Below are positions 9,293-15,904 of a stretch of 36,966 nucleotides of DNA, piece by piece. The DNA is from Paracoccaceae bacterium (GTDB lineage Bacteria > Pseudomonadota > Alphaproteobacteria > Rhodobacterales > Rhodobacteraceae): contig JAGWAS010000034.1 of assembly GCA_021296235.1 (NCBI GenBank), positions 1-36,966 of the forward strand. Reading direction: 5' to 3'. A program made the translations under genes and the position numbers. The stretch's first letter is position 1. The number at the start of each line of letters is the position of its first letter. A model generated the notes under the pieces. The model searched no databases. It was given only the letters and a program-made list of their open reading frames with translations, and was not told the origin of the DNA.

Positions 9293-11251
9293 TTAACCGT
9301 CGCATGCGGCATCAAATTCGCGAAGTTCGTCAACACTTACCCTGACGCCGTTTGCATGAACCTCAAATTCTCCGGTTTCAAGCGTATCAAGCCCCCGCTT
9401 TGCAAGCTCCCTGGCACTGACGGCGCTTGCAACCCTCGCCGTAGGATTGTCCCCGCCATCGGCCACCTCGTTTTGGGCATTGGATATCTCTGCCATTGCA
9501 CCATTGGCCGTTTCAAGCTTTCGGATCTCCTCAATCAGGGCAGTCTTCGCGTTGGCTCGACGCTCCCCGCGATTTTCCTTGGCGATTCTCAGGGCCGGGG
9601 CATTCAAAACCTGCTTCGTTTCGAGGATATTCCGAATCAGGGCTTCGCCGACATCCCTAACCACCGAATCCCTAAAATTGTCGCCACCCGATTCGGCCAA
9701 TTCGAAATGTGCAGTGATGCTGTAGAGGATCCTTTGATTGTCACCGCAGAACATTTCAAGGTGCTCAAGCGTTTCGAGGCAATCTCCAACGATTTCGGGA
9801 ACCGACAGGCATAGCCCGAGGACGAATGTTTCGCGCAGGTTCTGGTGTGCCCCGACGCTGGGGTCAGCCTTGACCAAGGGCGAGTTGCGGAGTTCGAATG
9901 TCGGCTTGAACACTTGTTGCCGCTGCCGGCCGGACCAAGGCCTCTTGGACCTTTGCGGCCGTTCGGCTGCTGTGCCCCCACCGCCTCCCAGTCGCCCCGT
10001 AAAATGCTCCCAGTAGTGCTTTCTTACGGTTTGATCCTTGATCGTGCGAACCGACCGCAGCAGTGCGGCTTCCAACTCTGCACGGCCTTCCGGAATGGAG
10101 ATGTCCCGGTTGCGGGTTTCGCACTGCCAGAGGAATTCCGACATTGACACAGCTTGACTGACCAACTCCAGCATGCCGTCCTTGCCTTGCTGGCGAACCA
10201 CATCATCCGGATCCATTCCTGCCGGCATGATGCAAAATGAAAGCGTTTTGTTGGGCTCAAGTTGCGGCAGGGCAATTCGGGCAGTCCGTTCGGCGGCTCT
10301 CAATCCGGCGGCATCGCCGTCCAGGGCCAGAACCGGCTTGGGCGACATTCTCCAAATTTGACGAAGCTGGGTTTCTGTAACCGCTGTGCCCAGAGGGGCG
10401 ACGCAGGAGCCAATTCCGGCTTGCTGCAGCGATACGACATCCATGTAGCCCTCCACCACAAGGAGTGGCTCCTTGCCGCCGCACGCATTGCGGGCCGGGC
10501 CGTGGTTGAAAAGGCAGGATCCCTTGCTGAACAGTTCGGTTTCCGGCGAATTCACGTATTTTGCGGGAACACCGGAAGCCATTGCGCGCCCCCCAAACGC
10601 TATGGCTTGCCCCCTTGGGTTGCAGATGGGAAAAATCAATCGATCGCGAAATCGGCAATACAGATCATTGTTGCGATCCGACTTCGCGACCAACCCGGCG
10701 TCCAGCATTTGCTGTTCCGAGAATCCCTTGCGCTCGAGGTGGGCAATCAGTTCGGTGCCGGCTGGAGCATAGCCAATCCGGAAGAACTTTCGGGTTTGGT
10801 TCGAAACCCCGCGTTCGTCCAGGTAGCTGCGCGTTGCGGCGCCAAGCCCGGCCTGCAGGGATTGCTCAAAAAAGATCAACGCCTCTTCGCAGGTCGATTG
10901 CATGACCGATGCCCTGTCGGCCCGTTCCCGTTCCCGCTGTGTGGGAGCCGGAACCTTCATCCCCACCATTCCGGCCAATGACTCAATCGCGTCCCTGTAT
11001 CCCATGTTCCGGGTGTTGCGGAGAAAACTGATGGCATTGCCTTTTTCGTGGCATCCGAAGCAATAGTAGAAGCCCTTCCTGTCATCGACATGGAATGACG
11101 GCGTCTTTTCGCTGTGGAAAGGGCAACATGCCCAAAAATCGCCTTTGGACGGTTGCGATTTCCTTTGGTCCCAGTTCAGTGTGGCACCCGCAACCTGGGC
11201 CAAGGACACCCTGTCAAGCAATTCATTCTTGAAGTCTTCAGGTATGTTCAC
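9293..11251 (-). CDS. dnaG: DNA primase DnaG
   Basis: Primase makes RNA primers at the replication fork. The N-terminal zinc finger is visible (CCPFHSEKTPSFHV then YYCFGCHEKG). The TOPRIM core shows LLVVEGYMDVVSLQQAG, PLGTAVTETQL and LALDGDAAGLRAA. The C-terminal helicase-interaction region is less conserved. GTG at 11251 gives the typical N-terminus VNIPEDFKNELLDRVSL; the longer TTG-initiated frame adds 11 residues unlike the family. The predicted length of 652 residues is normal. The gene lies 44 bases downstream of the DUF6476 gene and about 270 bases upstream of rpoD, the usual dnaG-rpoD pairing. The gap to rpoD (9019-9292) probably contains an rpoD promoter, but none is convincing by eye. 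Confidence 0.96.
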   Translation of the reverse strand: MNIPEDFKNELLDRVSLAQVAGATLNWDQRKSQPSKGDFWACCPFHSEKTPSFHVDDRKGFYYCFGCHEKGNAISFLRNTRNMGYRDAIESLAGMVGMKVPAPTQRERERADRASVMQSTCEEALIFFEQSLQAGLGAATRSYLDERGVSNQTRKFFRIGYAPAGTELIAHLERKGFSEQQMLDAGLVAKSDRNNDLYCRFRDRLIFPICNPRGQAIAFGGRAMASGVPAKYVNSPETELFSKGSCLFNHGPARNACGGKEPLLVVEGYMDVVSLQQAGIGSCVAPLGTAVTETQLRQIWRMSPKPVLALDGDAAGLRAAERTARIALPQLEPNKTLSFCIMPAGMDPDDVVRQQGKDGMLELVSQAVSMSEFLWQCETRNRDISIPEGRAELEAALLRSVRTIKDQTVRKHYWEHFTGRLGGGGGTAAERPQRSKRPWSGRQRQQVFKPTFELRNSPLVKADPSVGAHQNLRETFVLGLCLSVPEIVGDCLETLEHLEMFCGDNQRILYSITAHFELAESGGDNFRDSVVRDVGEALIRNILETKQVLNAPALRIAKENRGERRANAKTALIEEIRKLETANGAMAEISNAQNEVADGGDNPTARVASAVSARELAKRGLDTLETGEFEVHANGVRVSVDELREFDAACDG

Positions 11252-11295
11252 TTGCCACCACCGATCTGCCGAGGTGATTCGCAACGGCTTGCGAA

Positions 11296-11607
11296 TCAGT
11301 CAATGATATCGATTCTGCGGATCAGTTCACCTCCGTTCCGATCAAAAATCAGGATTTCGTCGTTTTTTGTTACGACGGCGAACCAAGTCAGCCCTTGGGT
11401 GAACGCCACGGCGCTCGAACCGCCCGGCAAGGAAATGCTCCCGGGCAGTTCAAGAATGGGAGGGGCACTGAATTCGCGGAATTTGATTACAAACAGCACC
11501 ACGATCGTAGTAAACCCCGCAATGGTTGTTACCGTAAGTGCCGTAACCATGATCTTGAGCCACCTGACGGTGGGGGGAGCCTTGATGGGGTCCGAAGAGT
11601 CTTCCAT
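11296..11607 (-). CDS. DUF6476-like single-pass membrane protein
   Basis: This is a 103-residue protein with a short polar N-terminus (MEDSSDPIKAPPTVRWLK), one strongly hydrophobic segment at about residues 20-42 (MVTALTVTTIAGFTTIVVLFVI) and a C-terminal soluble domain rich in beta-strands (LTWFAVVTKNDEILIFDRNGG). The pattern and the position beside rluD fit the DUF6476 family known from Rhodobacterales; its function is unknown. The start at 11607 overlaps the 5' end of rluD on the opposite strand, so its promoter must lie inside rluD. It precedes dnaG on the same strand and may be co-transcribed with it. Confidence 0.7.
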   Translation of the reverse strand: MEDSSDPIKAPPTVRWLKIMVTALTVTTIAGFTTIVVLFVIKFREFSAPPILELPGSISLPGGSSAVAFTQGLTWFAVVTKNDEILIFDRNGGELIRRIDIID

Positions 11608-12655
11608 GAATGCGATCCGAATTGTTGTCGTGGAAATCGGCGAAGATCCACCTCCGCGGCTTGATAGGGCGTTGGTGGAGTTTCTGCCAGCAGGTGAGCA
11701 CATCAGCAGGACACGGGTTTCCGCACTCATACGAAAAGGGGCGGTGTCCTGCGATGGGAATACGGTTACCGATCCGGCTCACCGGACCGGCATCGGCGAA
11801 TGCTGGAGGATAGCGGTGCCAAGGCCGGAAAGTGCCGGATTGGTCGGTGAGGCCATTGAACTTTCAATTGTGCATGAGGATGCAGACCTGTTGGTGGTCA
11901 ACAAGAAAGCCGGAATGGTGGTGCATCCGGCCCGAGGCAATTGGAGTGGGACTTTGGTCAACGCATTGCTTCATCATTGCGGTGAAGGGATTCTCTCGGT
12001 TGGAAATATGGAGCGTCCCGGAATTGTTCACCGGCTGGACAAGGAAACAACCGGGCTTCTGGTTGTGGCAAAGACGGACTGGGCGGCAGACTCGCTGGCA
12101 ACCCAGTTCGAGGAGCGCACGGTGTCGCGATCCTATATTGCGATTGTCAGGGGCGTTCCGGGAAATTCGTCCGGCTTTGCCGGTTATTCGGGGGTTTCGA
12201 TCGAACGCAATGGCTTTGTGCGAATTGAAGGCAACATTGGCAGGAGTCCGACGCATCGGATCAAGATGGCGGTCGTTGATGACGGCGGTCGGCATGCCGT
12301 AACCCGCGTACGGTCCTTGGAGCAGCTTGCCGGCGGATCTGCCTCGCTGGTCGAATGCAGGCTTGAAACCGGGAGAACGCACCAAATACGGGTTCATTTG
12401 GAGCATATCGGCCACCCCCTTGTTGGCGACCCGCTCTACGGCACGGGCGCCAAGGTGTTGCCAAGCAGTGCAGGGGAGCCCGCAAGGAAAGCGGCGGCAT
12501 CCTTCGGCAGGCAGGCACTTCACGCATCGACACTGGAATTTGAGCATCCCCGAACCGGAAAGCGGCAGGGGTTCGAATCGGATCTTCCCGAAGACATGAG
12601 GCTCCTGTTGGATGCAATGTCCGGGAAACAACCTGAAGACAATCGAGGTTGCTGA
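11585..12655 (+). CDS. rluD: RluA/RluD-family 23S rRNA pseudouridine synthase
   Basis: The protein converts uridines in large-subunit rRNA to pseudouridine. An N-terminal S4-type RNA-binding domain (RLDRALVEFLP..., SRTRVSALIRKGAVSCDG) is followed by the catalytic domain with HRLDKETTGLLVVAK (catalytic Asp in HRLD) and the late motif GRTHQIRVHLEHIGHPLVGDPLYG. ATG 11585 is chosen because GGAG (11576-11579) lies five bases before it (356 residues). An in-frame ATG at 11606 would give 349 residues and also fits the family. It is divergent from, and overlapping with, the DUF6476 gene, and upstream of rpoH. RluD against another RluA-family member cannot be settled by eye. Confidence 0.9.
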   Translation: MGSEESSMNAIRIVVVEIGEDPPPRLDRALVEFLPAGEHISRTRVSALIRKGAVSCDGNTVTDPAHRTGIGECWRIAVPRPESAGLVGEAIELSIVHEDADLLVVNKKAGMVVHPARGNWSGTLVNALLHHCGEGILSVGNMERPGIVHRLDKETTGLLVVAKTDWAADSLATQFEERTVSRSYIAIVRGVPGNSSGFAGYSGVSIERNGFVRIEGNIGRSPTHRIKMAVVDDGGRHAVTRVRSLEQLAGGSASLVECRLETGRTHQIRVHLEHIGHPLVGDPLYGTGAKVLPSSAGEPARKAAASFGRQALHASTLEFEHPRTGKRQGFESDLPEDMRLLLDAMSGKQPEDNRGC

Positions 12656-12667
12656 GTAGACTGAAGC

Positions 12668-12691
12668 GCATGCTTGCGGCCAAGCGCATGC
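12668..12691. terminator. Weak hairpin after rluD
   Basis: GCATGCTTG (12668-12676), loop CGGC, then CAAGCGCATGC (12681-12691) can form a nine-pair stem with a two-base bulge 13 bases after the rluD stop. It is followed by CATCCTGCCTCCCTTT rather than a clean T-run. Within it the 10-mer AAGCGCATGC is directly repeated. It may terminate rluD transcription; the evidence is modest. Confidence 0.35.
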
Positions 12692-12790
12692 CATCCTGCC
12701 TCCCTTTAGCCCATTGAGGTTCAGAAAAACCGTTCAGGCCCTCCAAAAGTCGGCGGCGACGCCAGGTTGGAATTCAGTGTTGCAATCATC

Positions 12791-12881
12791 ACCGACCGTG
12801 AGCTCAGTCGGTTGGAAGGCTGAGACAGTGCAATCGAGGACAATTGGGATGCCGGAAGGTATGTCGCGCACTGTCCCAATT
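12791..12881. other. Cluster of inverted repeats between rluD and rpoH (possible structured RNA)
   Basis: Three perfect inverted repeats lie within 91 bases. ACCGAC (12791-12796) pairs with GTCGGT (12807-12812), around the palindrome TGAGCTCA. ACAGTGC (12825-12831) pairs with GCACTGT (12868-12874). AATTGGGA (12842-12849) pairs with TCCCAATT (12874-12881). The last two interleave, so they are alternatives or form a pseudoknot-like fold. The stretch lies well upstream of the proposed rpoH promoter, so if transcribed from plus it belongs to an rluD readthrough or a separate RNA; if from minus, it is the 3' region of the small frame ending at 12881. No known RNA family was recognised. Confidence 0.35.
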
Positions 12882-13006
12882 TACGGATTCTGAATCGCAA
12901 GGGCCTTCCGCAGCAAGGCCTGGAGGTATTCAAGGACCCAATCCTGATCGTCATCCCCTGATCCGGGCACGGCGGCCGACACCAATTCTGCCAAATCCGC
13001 ATCCAT
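12881..13006 (-). CDS. Possible 41-residue acidic small protein antisense to the rpoH upstream region
   Basis: From ATG 13006 on minus the frame reads MDADLAELVSAAVPGSG, then an Asp-rich turn (DDDQDW) and an amphipathic helix (VLEYLQALLRKALAIQNP), stopping at TAA 12881-12883. The codon choice and the composition (acidic start, Asp-rich middle, amphipathic end) look protein-like. The upstream sequence has only a weak TGAG as ribosome-binding site. The product is not recognised. It may be a real small protein or chance; it overlaps no other supported gene. Confidence 0.35.
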   Translation of the reverse strand: MDADLAELVSAAVPGSGDDDQDWVLEYLQALLRKALAIQNP

Positions 13007-13071
13007 GCTCAGTGGCAACGGGATTGGTCTTCGTTGCCGATGCAGTATTCAATTCCGGACTGTGTTCCGAG

Positions 13072-13100
13072 CTTGAAACGAAAGCGGAACATTCTTATGT
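13072..13100 (+). promoter_or_regulatory. Candidate heat-shock (RpoH-type) promoter of rpoH
   Basis: CTTG at 13072-13075 and CTTATGT at 13094-13100 are separated by 18 bases. The alphaproteobacterial RpoH consensus, as I recall it, is CTTG-N17-CYTATNT, so this is a near match with one extra base. Read as sigma-70, the same site gives TTGAAA-N17-TATGTA. Transcription would begin near 13107, leaving a leader of about 28 bases before the proposed TTG start. Autoregulated heat-shock promoters of rpoH are known in Caulobacter. Prediction only. Confidence 0.5.
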
Positions 13101-13134
13101 AGATGGTGTGCAGGCAACAAGAGAGGACGAGCCA

Positions 13135-14034
13135 TTGTCCGGGTACAGAAATCTCCCGGCGCCTTCCGCCGGATCGGGTCTAAACTCCTATCTGGCAGCA
13201 ATCAGAAAGTTTCCGCTTCTTGAGAAGGAAGAGGAATACATGCTGGCCAAGCGATGGGTTGAACATCAGGATTCTGAGGCTGCTCACGATTTGGTCACGT
13301 CGCATTTGAGATTGGCGGCGAAGATTGCAATGGGTTACCGCGGCTACGGCCTTCCCATCTCCGATGTCATTTCCGAGGCCAATGTCGGATTGATGCAGGC
13401 GGTCAAGAAATTCGACCCTGAAAGGGGATTTCGATTGGCGACCTATGCCATTTGGTGGATTCGGGCCAGTGTTCAGGAGTTCATTCTTCGATCTTGGAGC
13501 ATTGTGAAGATGGGCACGACCCGGTCGCAGAAGAAGCTGTTCTTCAATCTTCGGAAGGCAAAGCAGCGAATCGGAGTGCTGGACAACAATGAATTGACCG
13601 ATGAGCAGGCGAACGACCTGTCCGAGATGCTCAATGTTACCCAGGATGAAGTCAGGTCAATGAACGGGAGATTGTCGGGGAGGGACGGTTCGCTCAACGT
13701 AACAATCGGCTCGGACGAAGATGATTCCCGGGAATGGCTTGACACGATCGCAGACGAGTCGGCCAACCATGCGGAAGTCTATGCTGAAACCCAAGAAAAG
13801 GAACAACGCAGCAAATTGCTGCATCAGGCGCTTGATGTGCTTAATGAGCGGGAGGCGGACATCCTGTCCAACCGCAAGCTGAGCGACACGCCGAAGACGC
13901 TTGAGGAGCTGTCGGTCAAATACTCTGTTAGCCGAGAACGCATTCGGCAGATCGAAGAGAAGGCATTCGAAAAAATCAAGGGTCGGGTACTGGAATTGGC
14001 GCGGGAACAGCGAATGGTGCCCGCATCAGCGTAA
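13135..14034 (+). CDS. rpoH: Heat-shock sigma factor RpoH (sigma-32)
   Basis: RpoH directs RNA polymerase to heat-shock promoters. The mature N-terminus YRNLPAPSAGSGLNSYL is typical of alphaproteobacterial RpoH. Region 2 reads DLVTSHLRLAAKIAMGYRGYG, ISEANVGLMQAVKKFDP and YAIWWIRASVQEFILRSWSIVK. The diagnostic RpoH box (QKKLFFNLRKAKQRI) follows, and region 4.2 is [19 protein letters not shown] chose TTG 13135 because GAGAGG (13121-13126) stands eight bases upstream and the resulting 299 residues match the family length. The same frame is open further upstream for about 100 codons of non-homologous sequence, so longer start calls are probably wrong. Confidence 0.95.
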   Translation: MSGYRNLPAPSAGSGLNSYLAAIRKFPLLEKEEEYMLAKRWVEHQDSEAAHDLVTSHLRLAAKIAMGYRGYGLPISDVISEANVGLMQAVKKFDPERGFRLATYAIWWIRASVQEFILRSWSIVKMGTTRSQKKLFFNLRKAKQRIGVLDNNELTDEQANDLSEMLNVTQDEVRSMNGRLSGRDGSLNVTIGSDEDDSREWLDTIADESANHAEVYAETQEKEQRSKLLHQALDVLNEREADILSNRKLSDTPKTLEELSVKYSVSRERIRQIEEKAFEKIKGRVLELAREQRMVPASA

Positions 14035-14042
14035 ACCAGTCC

Positions 14043-14070
14043 AAACAAGCCGCTTGTCAGGCGGTTGTTT
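14043..14070. terminator. Bidirectional terminator between rpoH and the M3 peptidase gene
   Basis: AAACAAGCCGC (14043-14053) and GCGGTTGTTT (14061-14070) form a ten-pair stem with a one-base bulge around a seven-base loop. Both arms end in A/T-rich sequence, so each strand ends in TTGTTT. It lies between converging genes whose stops are 22 bases apart and overlaps the last codons of the peptidase gene. Confidence 0.55.
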
Positions 14071-15904
14071 CCTCCAATTCATCAATGAGATCTTCCGCAA
14101 AGCTGAGACCACCCTGCCAGAAATCCGGTTTGGTCGGATCAAGGCCAAACCAGGACAACAGTTCCCTGTAGTTTCTGGATCCTCCTGCCCTGAGCATTTC
14201 AAGATAACGCTGCTCAAATCCATTCTGTCCATCTTCATATACGGCAAACAGTGCCTGCGCGAGGCCATGTCCGAATGCATAGGAGTAGACATAGAAGGGT
14301 GTGTGGATGAAGTGCGGCACATACGACCAATAGGTCTCGTAGCCTTCCATGAACCTGAATGCGGGTCCGAGGCTCTCAACCTGAACCTCCATCCAGATTC
14401 CGTTGATGTCGTCAGATGTCAATTCGCCTTCAATTCGGCGCTCATGCAGACGTGACTCGAACTCATGAAATGCGATTTGGCGAATTACCGTGTTGATTGT
14501 GTCCTCAACCTTGTTGGCAAGCAGCACCCTGCGTTCCGGACCGTTCGGGGTTAAGCTGAGCAACTTGCGGAACGTAAGCATTTCGCCAAACACGCTTGCG
14601 GTTTCGGCGAGAACAAGGGGTGTTTTCGAAAGAAATTCGCCCTGTGAGGAGGCAAGCACCTGATGCACGCCATGCCCGAGTTCATGTGCAAGTGTCATCA
14701 CATCCCTTGGCCTGCCGGCAAAATTCACGAGGACATAGGGGTGCACCTCGGTCGATGTGGAACTCGAAAAGGCACCGGGTTCCTTTCCGGGCCGCATTGG
14801 CGCATCGATCCAGTTGTTTTGGAAGAATTGCGATGCGATTTCTGCGAATTCCGGGGCGAAGCCGGAAAACGCCTCCAGGATGGTTGCCCGAGCCTGTTGC
14901 CAACCAATTTTGGTCTCTGGTTCGAGAGGAAGCGGTGCGTTCCGATCCCATATCTCAAGCTTCCGCAACCCCAACCAGTCAGCCTTCAATCCGTAATATC
15001 TGTGCGCAATCCGTTCATACGACTGGATCACTGTGTTCTTCAGCGTCTCAACGACTTCGGCCTCAACTTCATTTTTAAGGTGACGTGCGGCCTGCGGCGT
15101 GGAAAACCCACGCCACTTGTCGTCTGTTGCCTTGTCCTTGGCAAGCGTGTTTGTGATGAGCGTCAGCAACGGTTGGTTTCGCCTGAAGGTTTTCGCCAGT
15201 GCAAATGCCGCTTTCCTTCGTGTTGGCCGATTGTGGCTTGCCAACTTGTCCAGTGCCTCGCTGAGAGTGTGCTGGGATCGGTCGAAACTGAACTGCATCC
15301 CCGAAATTGTTTCTTCAAAGAGTCGAATCCAAGCAGATTTCCCAGATACCTTTCGGTCGATGACATACTGTTCCATTGCGTTTGAAAGCTGGTGCGGACG
15401 CATTTTCCTGATGCTGTCGAGCATGGGCCGGTAAGGCGACGGGCCGCACGGATCCGACATGATCCGGTCGAATTTGCAATCATCGATTTGTGCGATTTCG
15501 AGTTTCAGGAAAACCATGTTGCGGTTAATTTCAGCAAGTCGTTCGTTGCAGTCATTGGCAAATTTGCCCCGCAGCGGGTCGTTTGTATCCTCCGCACGAC
15601 GCAATTCGGCAAACGCCCATATGCGGGACATCTTTGTTTCCATCCGTTCATGGGCAATGATCAACTCGTGCAACCCTTCTGCACCAAGTTCGGCAACTTG
15701 CATGTGATGCGCTTCATTCAGCTTCCGACTCTCCGATTCCAGCCATGCAAAGTCTGCTTCAAGTTGAGTGGTGTCCTCGGTGGAATAAAGGTCATTGAGG
15801 TTCCACTCCGGCAAGTCGTCCAATGCATTGGCGCCGTTCCCGGACCGTTCATCGGCGATGATCCGTGAACAATCGATGGAATTGGGTGTTCCGTGTTTGG
15901 TCAT
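14057..15904 (-). CDS. pepF: M3-family oligoendopeptidase F (PepF-like)
   Basis: This is a cytoplasmic zinc metallopeptidase that degrades short peptides. The 615-residue protein has the N-terminal segment WNLNDLYSTED and the M3 signature TLAHELGHGVHQVLA near residue 395, where HELGH provides the two zinc His and the catalytic Glu. The third-ligand region is LVLAETASVFGEM. The start ATG 15904-15902 overlaps the TGA of the upstream carnitine gene (ATGA), so translation is coupled; a longer frame to 15949 runs into that gene and is less likely. The reason for coupling with a carnitine enzyme is unclear. Confidence 0.92.
   Translation of the reverse strand: MTKHGTPNSIDCSRIIADERSGNGANALDDLPEWNLNDLYSTEDTTQLEADFAWLESESRKLNEAHHMQVAELGAEGLHELIIAHERMETKMSRIWAFAELRRAEDTNDPLRGKFANDCNERLAEINRNMVFLKLEIAQIDDCKFDRIMSDPCGPSPYRPMLDSIRKMRPHQLSNAMEQYVIDRKVSGKSAWIRLFEETISGMQFSFDRSQHTLSEALDKLASHNRPTRRKAAFALAKTFRRNQPLLTLITNTLAKDKATDDKWRGFSTPQAARHLKNEVEAEVVETLKNTVIQSYERIAHRYYGLKADWLGLRKLEIWDRNAPLPLEPETKIGWQQARATILEAFSGFAPEFAEIASQFFQNNWIDAPMRPGKEPGAFSSSTSTEVHPYVLVNFAGRPRDVMTLAHELGHGVHQVLASSQGEFLSKTPLVLAETASVFGEMLTFRKLLSLTPNGPERRVLLANKVEDTINTVIRQIAFHEFESRLHERRIEGELTSDDINGIWMEVQVESLGPAFRFMEGYETYWSYVPHFIHTPFYVYSYAFGHGLAQALFAVYEDGQNGFEQRYLEMLRAGGSRNYRELLSWFGLDPTKPDFWQGGLSFAEDLIDELEETTA

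Noticed and set aside
11114..11584. N-terminal extension of RluD
   Set aside because: This stretch overlaps dnaG and DUF6476 on the other strand and has no S4-domain features. ATG 11585 has a good ribosome-binding site.
12844..13134. N-terminal extension of RpoH to an upstream ATG
   Set aside because: The extra ~97 residues have no RpoH character (Pro/Arg/Cys-rich). A strong ribosome-binding site before TTG 13135 gives the normal family length.
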